Source: Planctomicrobium piriforme
GTDB taxonomy: Bacteria; Planctomycetota; Planctomycetia; Planctomycetales; Planctomycetaceae
DNA: 64,000 nucleotides
Assembly (NCBI RefSeq): GCF_900113665.1
Contig: NZ_FOQD01000023.1
Location: forward strand, 24,473 to 88,472
Reading direction: 5' to 3'
The position numbers were made by a program, and so were the translations under genes. The notes under the pieces are model-generated. The model worked only from the letters and a program-made list of their open reading frames with translations, made no database searches and was not told the DNA's origin. How positions within the stretch are numbered: position 1 is the first letter of the stretch; every line of letters begins with the position of its first letter. Positions 52,533 through 60,999 of this stretch are shown here, in pieces.

Positions 52533-53897
52533 TTACTTTCGGCTGACGGCAGTGGGCTGCGACTTGAGGCCCGCCGTGTTGACGGCGATGACTCGATAGG
52601 CGTGCTGCTTACCAGTCTCGGCCTTGGCGTCGGTGAACTGCATCACCGCCAGCGGCTGCACCGGCGTGTCGCTGTACTGCAGGTTCTGGAAAATCGGGCG
52701 ACCGAACGGGTTCTGGGCTTTCTCCGGAAAGTTGGCGAGGAACTCGCCGTCGCGCTCGATGATGAAACTGGTCAGTCCGCTTTCAAGATCGGCGTCGCAC
52801 TCCCAGGTGAGAACATTGCCGCTCACCTGCAGGTTTGTCGGCGCGGGGGGCGGAGTGACGTCTGTCACGGCGGAGTCTTTGATGTACTGCATCCAGCTCC
52901 GTGCGATGGCTTCAGTGGGCAACCAGATCGCCTGCAATGGGTCGCCAGAAAACTTCGACGCAGAAACCGCTTCGGTCCCGGTGATCGGCGCCAGCCATAC
53001 CGTCTCTGTCGGCATCACATTGAGCGGACCGGCGGAGGACTTCGGCAGTCGCGCCGCGAGACAGGCATCGAGCCACGGGATGGCGAGGTAACGCTGGTTG
53101 CCGCATTCATGTGATGTCAGCGGATCAACGGCGATGCCGACGAGCCCCCCCTGCCCGCGGACTTCGTGGAAGAACGCTTCGTTCCCTGGCCAGACGCCTG
53201 CAAAGCGGCCGTCCTTCACCGTCACGCCTTCCTTGGTGCCGAGATTGCACATCATCGGCACCTGAAGTGCAGCTTTGGGGAGCGTGTGCGATTTGATTGT
53301 GGTGCGCGCAGGATCCGGTTTCAGGAACGGGACGCCGGAACGCAGCCAGGCTGCGGCGACACGGTCGGGATAGAGCATCACCATCCCGCCGGCCCAATGT
53401 CCGCCGCCGCTATGTCCCCACAGTGTCCACGGCACCTCGGACAACTCCGGATGGCCCGACTGCGCGCCAAGATCGTTCAGGCACTTGAGGAATGCCGTCG
53501 CGGAGCCGTTGCGGGGGTCGCACCACATCTGGCAGTCCGCCTTCTCCGGCTGTTCATACGACGGCGACAGAAGTGCGCAGTCGTGCTTCTTCGCCAGGGC
53601 CTGCCAGTGCAGGTCATACGCGCCGGTCAGCCCCGACTTGCACGACCCCTCGCCGCAGCCGTGCTGATGCACGATTACTCCCCGCAATGACTTCACGCCC
53701 GGCGGAATCCAGGCGGTGTAATTCACTGGGAAGATGAGTTCGCCCGGCTGCGTCGAAGCTTCATACCGCACGCGGTAGTACGGCGGTTCCGCAGGCGGAA
53801 ACACGTCGTACGGCGGCTGCTGCGCAAAGAGACTGACAGGCAGGAGCAGCAGCAGCGCGGTGATGCGAAACAGGCAGGCGAGCGAACGCGGAATCAT
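52533..53897 (-). CDS. Secreted alpha/beta-hydrolase with Fn3-like C-terminus
   Basis: 454 residues from the ATG at 53897. Signal peptide 1-25 (LACLFRITALLLLLPVSLFAQQ). The hydrolase part (about 45-330) has GVIVHQHGCGEGSCKSG at the oxyanion side and TLWGHSGGGHWAGGMVML (nucleophile Ser in GHSGGG), with DPLTSHECGNQRY carrying a possible His. The last ~100 residues read as a fibronectin type III domain (PAPTNLQVSGNVLTWE..., HAYRVIAVNTAGL). It is likely an extracellular esterase. No strong homologue is recalled by name. Confidence 0.85.
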   Translation of the reverse strand: MIPRSLACLFRITALLLLLPVSLFAQQPPYDVFPPAEPPYYRVRYEASTQPGELIFPVNYTAWIPPGVKSLRGVIVHQHGCGEGSCKSGLTGAYDLHWQALAKKHDCALLSPSYEQPEKADCQMWCDPRNGSATAFLKCLNDLGAQSGHPELSEVPWTLWGHSGGGHWAGGMVMLYPDRVAAAWLRSGVPFLKPDPARTTIKSHTLPKAALQVPMMCNLGTKEGVTVKDGRFAGVWPGNEAFFHEVRGQGGLVGIAVDPLTSHECGNQRYLAIPWLDACLAARLPKSSAGPLNVMPTETVWLAPITGTEAVSASKFSGDPLQAIWLPTEAIARSWMQYIKDSAVTDVTPPPAPTNLQVSGNVLTWECDADLESGLTSFIIERDGEFLANFPEKAQNPFGRPIFQNLQYSDTPVQPLAVMQFTDAKAETGKQHAYRVIAVNTAGLKSQPTAVSRK

Positions 53898-54067
53898 GAG
53901 CGTGATCCTGAGTGCGAGGGGTATTGAACTGGCAAACCACTCTATCACGTCTCGATGCGCCGCTCATCCGTACCGGCAATCATCAGCAGAAACAGGGAAG
54001 AGGAGAGAGGAGAAGATTGAACCTCCACGCTGTCCCCTATTCCCTCACCCCTATCCCCTCTATCAAG

Positions 54068-54604
54068 TTACTTCTTGCGGACGAGCTTCATACCGTTGCA
54101 CATTTCCTTGGACGGCTTGCCGTTCTCCCAGCCGGTTCCATCCACTTCGAAATGATCGGCGTCGACAAACTTCAGCACTGCCGAATGCATGTGCATGTCC
54201 TTTTGCGGATCGAGATTTCCGCCGCCGACAAATTCAAAGTTCAGCGAGTTTCCCAGGGCATCCGACTTGGCTTTCATTTGCGGCTGATTTCCGAGCATGC
54301 AGTAGTGCGTCATCACCACGCTGGAACCTTCCGGCGTATAGATCGAGACCATCTCTTGGGGTTCGCCGGGGAACAACGTCTCTTGAAGTGCACTGCCCCC
54401 TGCCGTGAGTTTGATCACGGAGACCACCTGCTCGGTCGGCTGCCCTTTGTCATCAGCGGCGACCCAAGTTCCGACCAGCGTTTTCATTTTTTCGAAGCCC
54501 ACGTTCGTGTGCACTTTGGGCTGATGGTCGTGCTTTTCATCCGCGACAACGGACAAGGTCAAAACCGCGCACATCAGTCCGGCAACCAGCAATTGTCGTT
54601 TCAT
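54068..54604 (-). CDS. Secreted DUF1579-like protein
   Basis: 178 residues with a signal peptide (1-21, LLVAGLMCAVLTLSVVAD). The domain has a DUF1579-like beta-barrel pattern: HTNVGFEKMKTLVGTWVAADDKG, AGGSALQETLF, EMVSIYTPEGSSVVMTHYCMLGNQPQMKAK and FVGGGNLDPQKDMHMHSAVLKF. Members bind small hydrophobic ligands, but function is not established. It has conserved His at KHDHQPKVH near the N-terminus, which may bind metal. The ATG follows an AGGAATGA site. Confidence 0.82.
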   Translation of the reverse strand: MKRQLLVAGLMCAVLTLSVVADEKHDHQPKVHTNVGFEKMKTLVGTWVAADDKGQPTEQVVSVIKLTAGGSALQETLFPGEPQEMVSIYTPEGSSVVMTHYCMLGNQPQMKAKSDALGNSLNFEFVGGGNLDPQKDMHMHSAVLKFVDADHFEVDGTGWENGKPSKEMCNGMKLVRKK

Positions 54605-54707
54605 GAGATCATTCCTTCACACCGAAGATTGGAACTGCGAAAACCGCACACTACGAATGGTCGAACGGGGACGGGGCGAATCGACAAAAAAAGATCCACG
54701 CCGTGGG

Positions 54708-54770
54708 TTTTCGGTTGTTGGTTTGAAACATCTGAGCTGATCACGAGTTGTGTTTTGGCGAATGATTCAA
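54708..54770. repeat. Dispersed palindromic repeat, truncated copy D
   Basis: On the reverse strand, TTGAATCATTCGCCAAAACACAACT and GATGTTTCAAACC match the core of copies A-C; the outer AGTTTTCAGT arms are degenerate. It lies in a 222-bp spacer. Confidence 0.65.
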
Positions 54771-54826
54771 CCATGACCGAATTCTGGCGACCGAAAATCA
54801 GGCACTTCTGAACAAGAAAAGTCCGG

Positions 54827-55285
54827 CTACTTCGCCTGGCGTTCAGCTCGTTGGCGAATTCTGTCGGCCCACGAAGCCCAGCCTCCTGGCATTCCCTCGC
54901 GAAGCTGTTCTGAAATCAGGCCGATGCCGCGGTGAACAAACGCCAGCTTTGTGCCGTTTCCCTCTGACGTGAACCGATACTGCACATGATTCATCGCGGG
55001 ATAAGACATCATGAGCGGCCCGCAGATTTCGAGCAGTTTCGGCGGCTTGATGACCTGCACATGCCCCCACAGATGGCCTGTGTTGTCACCTAAATCGCGA
55101 TACCAGCGTCCGCCGGGCCAGGGTTCCAGTTTGAACGGGTAAGAACTGCCGTCCTGCAGCTGCGCCTCTGGGCCGAGCTCTTCGAGCATCGCCTCAAAGG
55201 CAATCTCAATCGGAGCCGCAATCTCGATGATTTTCTGAATGTCGACCGTCTGCATTGGCGTCTCAGCGGCAATACTGCTCGTCAT
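54827..55285 (-). CDS. SRPBCC/AHSA1-family protein
   Basis: 152 residues with the START/AHSA1 fold: KIIEIAAPIEIAFEAMLEEL, the PWPGGRWYRDLG turn, GHLWGHVQVIKPPKLLEICGPLMMSY, VQYRFTSEGNGTKLAFVHRGIGL. These proteins bind hydrophobic small ligands in a cavity. Its start overlaps the stop of the ArsR gene by 4 bases (ATGA), so they form one operon, a common pairing in which the regulator responds to the binding protein's substrate. Ligand unknown. Confidence 0.87.
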   Translation of the reverse strand: MTSSIAAETPMQTVDIQKIIEIAAPIEIAFEAMLEELGPEAQLQDGSSYPFKLEPWPGGRWYRDLGDNTGHLWGHVQVIKPPKLLEICGPLMMSYPAMNHVQYRFTSEGNGTKLAFVHRGIGLISEQLREGMPGGWASWADRIRQRAERQAK

Positions 55286-55659
55286 GATTTCTTCCTGTTG
55301 TCTTTGTTCGGATCGATCTTGTGGGAGACCGCCTGAGCGCGTTTTTCGGCGCGAGCACGAATGCGGTCGAGCTGGTGATCCCAGTGCTGTTCGAACGTCT
55401 TCACCCAGTCGTAGACCGGCCGCAGTTGCTCATAGTTGAGATCGTACACCCGGCTTTGGCCCTGCTTGCTCACCGAGACCAGGCCCACATCCTTGAGGAC
55501 GTTCAGGTGCTTTGAGATCGTCGGCTGCGGCAGCCCCAGCGCGAGCACAATCGCGCCCACTGCCAATCCGCGGTGCCGCGACAGCAAGTCAATGATCTGC
55601 CGCCGTCGGGGCTCGGCGATGGCATTAAATACGTCCGATCGGGTACTGGCTCTGGGCAT
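55282..55659 (-). CDS. ArsR-family transcriptional repressor
   Basis: 125 residues. Winged-helix domain: AIAEPRRRQIIDLLSRHRGLAVGAIVLALGLPQPTISKHLNVLKDVGLVSVSKQGQSRVYDL. The metal-binding Cys pair of classical ArsR is absent, which fits the metal-free branch that pairs with SRPBCC proteins. The C-terminal part (VYDWVKTFEQHWDHQLDRIRARAEKR) is a helix for dimerisation. It precedes the SRPBCC gene in a two-gene operon and probably represses it. Confidence 0.92.
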   Translation of the reverse strand: MPRASTRSDVFNAIAEPRRRQIIDLLSRHRGLAVGAIVLALGLPQPTISKHLNVLKDVGLVSVSKQGQSRVYDLNYEQLRPVYDWVKTFEQHWDHQLDRIRARAEKRAQAVSHKIDPNKDNRKKS

Positions 55660-55667
55660 GGTGTGAT

Positions 55668-55689
55668 TATGTTCCCATAACGGAATATG
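55668..55689. promoter_or_regulatory. Possible ArsR operator
   Basis: An imperfect inverted repeat (TATGTTCC at 55668-55675 and GGAATATG at 55682-55689, six of eight pairing) just upstream of the arsR-type start codon, where such repressors usually bind. Confidence 0.3.
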
Positions 55690-55812
55690 TCAAGCGGAAT
55701 CATTTCTGTGAGAGCGACGAGCCACGGCGCTACCTGCATTCGCTTTTCGCAGGTTTTCCCTGTTACGCTGAGAGTCGGGCAATTCGACAGTTCAAACCGA
55801 GGGGGCCGAACA

Positions 55813-56937
55813 ATGCGATCTCACGCCGTGCCTGCTTTCTTCGGTTTGATGGGCAAACCGTGCCAAGCTGCCAGATCTTTTGTTCTCAACGGGCGCATGG
55901 CCCTGTGTTTCGCCGCCTTTATTTCCATCAACTTCATCGTCTCAGGGACCGTGTGCATGGCTAAAGACGCTCACAACTTGACACGCCTTGGCGGCCAGAT
56001 GACCCCGGATCAAAAAGACTCACTCGAAAAGCGGGTTGAAAACAATCCGAACGACGTTGAATCGAGGACCAAGCTTTTAGGCTATTACTTCATTAATGGA
56101 CGACGAGACGTCGATGTCAAAACTGCCAAACAGCGTCACATTCTATGGCTCATTGAAAATGCTCCCGAATCCGAGGTACTCGGCTTACCCTACAGCCACC
56201 TCGACAACATCCTGGAGCCTGAGGGATACGATCGTGCCAAGCAGGCCTGGCTGAAAGCCATTCAACAGTCCTCTGCACAGACCTCCGTACTCAATAACGC
56301 CTCGCGTTTTTTCTTGCAGGCTGACCGCGGTCTCTCCGAAGAACTTCTCCTGAAAGGGCAAGCGCTGGATGGGAAAGATCCCCAGTGGCCGGAGATGCTG
56401 GGGCAACTCTATGCACTGGAACTAATGTCGCTGCCAGCGGGCGACGCGCGAAAAGTGACCGCGGAAAAAGCGTTTCGGCAATACGAGTTGGCGTACGATC
56501 TCTCCGAGGAGATGAGACGAGACGCACTATTGCCCGACTTGGCGACGACTGCGTTTGAAGCAGGCCTGAACAATGACGCGAAGAAGTTTGCGACCAAGAT
56601 GCTTGAAAATGACGCCGCCGGGTGGAATCACGGGAACCGAATTCACCATGGAAATCTTATTCTTGGCCGGATCGCCCTGTCAGAGGAAAATGTCGCCGAA
56701 GCGAAATCGCGGTTGCTGCTGGCCGGGAAGACCAACGGTTCGCCTCAACTCAATTCTTTCGGCCCGAATATGCAACTGGCGAAGGAACTGCTCGAACGGA
56801 AAGAAGCTGACGTCGTTTTAGAATATTTTGAGCTCTGCAAGAAGTTCTGGAAATCGCCGCATCAAAAGCTGGATCAGTGGACCGCTGATGTGAAATCAAA
56901 TCGCGTGCCGGATTTTGGGCCCAATCTGGCATACTGA
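55813..56937 (+). CDS. Secreted TPR-like protein, unknown
   Basis: 374 residues from the ATG at 55813; the frame to 55687 is less likely. A long, atypical signal region ends near VSGTVCMAKD (about residue 51). The rest has TPR-like helical pairs: LEKRVENNPNDVESRTKLLGYYFINGRRD, AKQAWLKAIQQSSAQTSVLNNASRFFLQ, AFRQYELAYDLSEEMRRDALLPDLATTAFEAGLNNDAKKFA. It probably scaffolds other exported proteins. Lower GC than its neighbours at the start. No function claimed. Confidence 0.75.
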   Translation: MRSHAVPAFFGLMGKPCQAARSFVLNGRMALCFAAFISINFIVSGTVCMAKDAHNLTRLGGQMTPDQKDSLEKRVENNPNDVESRTKLLGYYFINGRRDVDVKTAKQRHILWLIENAPESEVLGLPYSHLDNILEPEGYDRAKQAWLKAIQQSSAQTSVLNNASRFFLQADRGLSEELLLKGQALDGKDPQWPEMLGQLYALELMSLPAGDARKVTAEKAFRQYELAYDLSEEMRRDALLPDLATTAFEAGLNNDAKKFATKMLENDAAGWNHGNRIHHGNLILGRIALSEENVAEAKSRLLLAGKTNGSPQLNSFGPNMQLAKELLERKEADVVLEYFELCKKFWKSPHQKLDQWTADVKSNRVPDFGPNLAY

Positions 56938-57157
56938 TGCCCATTTTGCTGTCTAAGTCACAGCTCCACAGGCCGGATTCGCTTCGAGCGTGATCGCGGG
57001 CTGCATGTCAAAATGATGGACGTGCCGACCGGTTCCAAAGCAGGGGACACCGCGCGGCGACCGAGTGTTGACTTCACGTTCCAAAGATTCCATTCTGCCC
57101 GACAGTCAAGCATGTCTCTCGATCCCAGACGCGGTTCTCTGCAATCAAGGTCCATTC

Positions 57158-58285
57158 ATGGCGGCTCAGGTCTGGATCGTGTCGGCGAAGCGGACCCCTC
57201 AAGGACGATTTCTGGGAGCGCTGGCGCAGCGTTCGGCAGTGGACCTGGGCGTGGCGGCGGCGAAAGCGGCTTTGAGCGGGATCGACCCGGCACTGATCGA
57301 TTCCGTCATCGTCGGAAACGTGCTGGGAGCAGGCCTGGGCATGAATGTCGCCCGGCAGATTGGAATTCTATCCGGGCTGCCAGTCACGGTTCCGGCTTTC
57401 ACAGTCAACATGATGTGCGCCTCCGGCATGCAGGCGGTCGTGCTGGCGGCTCAGGCAGTCTGCAGTGGAACAGCCAGGGCGGTGCTCTGCGGCGGCACGG
57501 AGTCGATGTCGAACGCACCGTATCTCCTCAACCGTGCCCGGTCCGGCTACCGCTTTGGGGACGGCGTGCTGATTGACTCCGTCTTGCGGGACGGGCTGAC
57601 GGATGTGTTCAGCGACGAACACATGGGACTGACTGCCGAACGAGTGGCGGAGCGTTATGCCGTCTCGCGCGAAGCTCAAGATCAGTTCGCGGTCCGCAGT
57701 CAGCAACGGTACGCCGCTGCGCTAAGTGCGGATCGATTCCGCGAAGAGATCGTGCCTGTCGATGGTCTGAATCACGACGAACAATCGCGGCCGGACACGA
57801 CGATGGAGCGATTGGCGAAGTTGAAACCCGCCTTCGCCGCTGCCGGGTCTGTGACGGCGGGCAATGCCTCTGGCGTCAATGACGGGGCTGCGATGCTCGT
57901 TGTGTGCAGCGAGCAGTATGGCCGGCAGCAGGGCTGGGCTCCGCTCGCCATCATTGGTGAAAATACCGCGGCAGGCTGCGATCCCGCCTGGATGGGGATG
58001 GGACCGGTTCATGCAACCCGCCTGCTCAGCCGCGCCCCTGGCGAATTCGATCACATTGAATTGAATGAAGCTTTCGCAGGGCAAGCACTCGCGTGCATTC
58101 ACGAACTTGAACTGGATGAGGCGAAGGTGAATCCGCACGGCGGCGGCATCGCGATGGGACATCCGATCGGTGCGACGGGGGCACGGCTGCTGGTCCATCT
58201 CGCTCATCGGAAACCAAAACGGGGACTGGCGACGCTGTGCGTTGGGGGCGGAATGGGGTGTGCGGTCGTGATTGAACAACCCTGA
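57158..58285 (+). CDS. Acetyl-CoA C-acetyltransferase (thiolase)
   Basis: 375 residues from the ATG at 57158; the upstream frame from 57065 is not thiolase-like. Cys87 in NMMCASGMQAV is the acyl-binding nucleophile; later motifs are GNASGVNDGAAMLVV, NEAFAGQALA, GGGIAMGHPIGATGARL with the catalytic His, and the C-terminal LCVGGGMGCAVVIE with the second Cys. Thiolases cleave acetoacetyl-CoA to two acetyl-CoA or make it. As the first gene of a ligase-dehydrogenase-permease set, the cleaving direction is the natural reading. It is shorter than the usual 390 residues. Confidence 0.94.
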   Translation: MAAQVWIVSAKRTPQGRFLGALAQRSAVDLGVAAAKAALSGIDPALIDSVIVGNVLGAGLGMNVARQIGILSGLPVTVPAFTVNMMCASGMQAVVLAAQAVCSGTARAVLCGGTESMSNAPYLLNRARSGYRFGDGVLIDSVLRDGLTDVFSDEHMGLTAERVAERYAVSREAQDQFAVRSQQRYAAALSADRFREEIVPVDGLNHDEQSRPDTTMERLAKLKPAFAAAGSVTAGNASGVNDGAAMLVVCSEQYGRQQGWAPLAIIGENTAAGCDPAWMGMGPVHATRLLSRAPGEFDHIELNEAFAGQALACIHELELDEAKVNPHGGGIAMGHPIGATGARLLVHLAHRKPKRGLATLCVGGGMGCAVVIEQP

Positions 58286-58304
58286 TGCGGGACAGGATGA
58301 CGAG

Positions 58305-60167
58305 ATGAGCGAGCATCAGCGCGAAGGACATCCATCGAATTCGTCCGTCTGGACGGCGTCGCCGGAATTGCTGCAGGCTGCCAACGTCACCTGGCTCATG
58401 CAACAGGTCGGTGTCGACTCTTACGACGCACTGCATGCGTGGTCTGTCCAGAATCGAGAGGCCTACTGGGAACTGGTGATCGAGCGGCTGGGACTGCGTT
58501 TTCAGCAACCGTTTGATCGCGTATTGGATCTCGCACGCGGACTTGAAGAGCCGGACTGGTTGCCGGGCGCTCGACTGAACATTGTCGAAAGCTGCTTTCT
58601 GGCGCCGCCGGATTCGACGGCGATCGTCTTTCAGCGGGAAGGTGGAACGATTGAGAAGATGAGTGTTGGCGAGCTGCAAGTCTTGGCCCATCGCGTGGCC
58701 GCTGGGCTGGTGCGACTCGGGTTCAAGCCGGGGGACGCGATTGCCGTCGTGCTGCCGATGACGGTCGAAGCGGTCGCAATTTACCTGGGCATCATTCACG
58801 CCGGCTGCGTGGTCGTCGGCATTGCGGAGAGCTTCCGGCCGCGCGAGATTGTGATGCGGCTACGGCTGGCGAACGCGGTCGCGGTTTTCACACAGGATGT
58901 GCTGATCCGCGGCAGGAAGAAGTTGCCGCTCTATGCGAACGTGGTCGAGGCGGAAGCCCCGTTGGCGATTGTGCTGCCGGCGGAGGAGACATCGAACGTC
59001 TCATTGCGTGCCGACGATCTGGACTGGAACGCCTTTTTGAGTTCAGAGGGAACAATGGCGGCGGTCTCACGAACGCCTGCCGATCATCTCAACATCCTGT
59101 TTTCGTCAGGCACGACTGGCGAGCCCAAGGCGATTCCCTGGTCGCAGACGACTCCGATCAAGTGTGCCGCGGATGCCCATTTTCATCAGGAGATTCAGCC
59201 TGGCGACGTTCTAGTCTGGCCGACGAGCCTCGGCTGGATGATGGGCCCCTGGCTGATCTTTGCCAGTCTGCTGAATCGGGCGACCATCGGGCTGTATTAC
59301 GGATTGTCGACTTGTCGCGAGTTTGGCGTCTTTGTGCAGGATGCCAGGGCGACGATGCTGGGAGTCGTCCCCACGCTGGTCAAGTCATGGCGCACGACCG
59401 GAGTGATGAACGACCTCGACTGGAGCACGCTGAAGCTTTTCAGTTCGACCGGCGAATGCTCTTCTGCGGACGATATGCAGTGGCTGATGGGCAGGGGGGG
59501 CGGCAAGCCGGTTATCGAATACTGCGGCGGCACGGAAATTGGCGGCGGCTATATCACCGGGACGATTGCGAAGCCTTGCAGTGCTGGGACGTTCAATACC
59601 CCGGCCCTCGGACTGAACGTCGCGATTGTTGACGATGAGAGACAGCCTGCGGACAGCGGTGAACTGTTCATCGTGCCGCCGTCGATCGGACTTTCGACCT
59701 CATTGCTGAACAGAGAGCATCACGAGGTGTACTTCGCCGATGCGCCGCGTGCACCGGACGGCGGATTACTGCGACGGCATGGCGATCGAATGCAGCGGCT
59801 GCCGACGGGCGACTGGCAGGCATTAGGGCGTGCGGATGACACGATGAACCTCGGGGGGATCAAAGTCAGTTCCGCTGAAATCGAACAAGTGCTACGGACC
59901 GTGCCGGGGATTGCGGAGCTGGCAGCGATTGCAGTCTCGCCGGGCGGCGGACCCAGCCAGTTGGTGATCTTTGCTGTTCCTGCCGCAGCTTCGCTGCTTT
60001 CGCAAAGCGACGGCATCGTCAGCATGCAGAACGCCATTCGTCGCGACCTGAACCCGTTATTCAAAATTCACGATCTCTTTTTTGTCGACGCACTGCCGCG
60101 GACCGCTTCAAACAAGATCATGCGGCGGACGCTGCGGGATCAATACCGTGCCCGCGCCGCAGAATAG
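58305..60167 (+). CDS. AMP-forming acyl-CoA (probably acetoacetate-CoA) ligase
   Basis: 620 residues from the ATG at 58305 (AGGA ten bases ahead); a TTG at 58272 is possible. The AMP-binding motif is ILFSSGTTGEPKAIPW, later YCGGTEIGGGYITG, GRADDTMNLGGIKVSSAEIE and the C-terminal NKIMRRTLRDQYR with the catalytic Lys. The N-terminal ACAS-like part (WTASPELLQAANVTWLMQQV...) and LNIVESCF resemble acetoacetyl-CoA synthetases and plant AAE17/18-type enzymes. With a 3-hydroxybutyrate dehydrogenase next to it, activation of acetoacetate is the likely job. The substrate is an inference from context. Confidence 0.87.
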   Translation: MSEHQREGHPSNSSVWTASPELLQAANVTWLMQQVGVDSYDALHAWSVQNREAYWELVIERLGLRFQQPFDRVLDLARGLEEPDWLPGARLNIVESCFLAPPDSTAIVFQREGGTIEKMSVGELQVLAHRVAAGLVRLGFKPGDAIAVVLPMTVEAVAIYLGIIHAGCVVVGIAESFRPREIVMRLRLANAVAVFTQDVLIRGRKKLPLYANVVEAEAPLAIVLPAEETSNVSLRADDLDWNAFLSSEGTMAAVSRTPADHLNILFSSGTTGEPKAIPWSQTTPIKCAADAHFHQEIQPGDVLVWPTSLGWMMGPWLIFASLLNRATIGLYYGLSTCREFGVFVQDARATMLGVVPTLVKSWRTTGVMNDLDWSTLKLFSSTGECSSADDMQWLMGRGGGKPVIEYCGGTEIGGGYITGTIAKPCSAGTFNTPALGLNVAIVDDERQPADSGELFIVPPSIGLSTSLLNREHHEVYFADAPRAPDGGLLRRHGDRMQRLPTGDWQALGRADDTMNLGGIKVSSAEIEQVLRTVPGIAELAAIAVSPGGGPSQLVIFAVPAAASLLSQSDGIVSMQNAIRRDLNPLFKIHDLFFVDALPRTASNKIMRRTLRDQYRARAAE

Positions 60168-60176
60168 AAGTTCACA

Positions 60177-60950
60177 ATGAGCAATCCTGCACGAACCATT
60201 CTGATCACCGGGGCCGGCAGCGGACTGGGACGCGGAATGGCGATTTGGCTGGCAAAACAGGGCCATTCCATCCTGGTGGCCGATCTGCGCTTTGATGCGG
60301 CGCAGGAGACGGCCGCACTGATTCAATCTGAACAAGGGCGTGCTGAGGCATATCAGCTCGATGTGACTTCAGAGGAGGAGATTGCAAAATTCATGGCGAC
60401 GCTGGGTGACAGGGCCGTCGATGTGGTCATCAACAATGCGGGGCTGCAGCATGTTTGTTCCGTAGAGGAATTTCCTGTCGAGAAATGGGATCTGCTCATC
60501 AAGGTACTTTTGAAGGGCCCCTTTCTGCTCACCCAGGCGACGTTGCCGGGAATGCGTGCGCGGGGCTTTGGACGGTTCATTCAGATCGGGTCAATTCACT
60601 CGCTGGTGGCGTCGCCCTACAAGTCGGCGTACACCGCCGCCAAGCATGCGTTATTGGGGCTCTCGAAGGTTTTGGCTTTGGAGTCCGCAGGCGCCGAGAT
60701 CACCAGCAATACCATCTGCCCGGCGTACGTTCGCACCCCCTTAGTGGATGCCCAGATTGCTGCCCAGGCCGTGACTCGCGGCCTGCCGGAAGAAGAGGTG
60801 ATCGAGCGCATCATGCTCGCGCCGATGCCGAAAAAGACATTCATCACAGTCGAGGAAATTGCAGCGGCTGCGGACTATTTGATCAGCCCTTTGGCCCGGA
60901 ATGTCACCGGACAGACCATCGTCATCGATGGGGGCTGGACGGCTCAATGA
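60177..60950 (+). CDS. bdhA: D-3-hydroxybutyrate dehydrogenase (SDR)
   Basis: 257 residues. TILITGAGSGLGRGMA (NAD-binding), NNAGLQHVCSVEEFPVEKWD, QIGSIHSLVASPYKSAYTAAKHAL (Ser, Tyr, Lys triad), and the diagnostic NTICPAYVRTPLVDAQIAAQA with PMPKKTFITVEEIA. It oxidises 3-hydroxybutyrate to acetoacetate with NAD. Flanked by the acetoacetate-CoA ligase (9 bp upstream) and a GntP permease (49 bp downstream), so the four genes probably form one catabolic operon. Confidence 0.95.
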   Translation: MSNPARTILITGAGSGLGRGMAIWLAKQGHSILVADLRFDAAQETAALIQSEQGRAEAYQLDVTSEEEIAKFMATLGDRAVDVVINNAGLQHVCSVEEFPVEKWDLLIKVLLKGPFLLTQATLPGMRARGFGRFIQIGSIHSLVASPYKSAYTAAKHALLGLSKVLALESAGAEITSNTICPAYVRTPLVDAQIAAQAVTRGLPEEEVIERIMLAPMPKKTFITVEEIAAAADYLISPLARNVTGQTIVIDGGWTAQ

Positions 60951-60999
60951 CGCGACCGCAATGCTCTGAGATCTTGCCTTTCAATCAGCGAGCCCACCT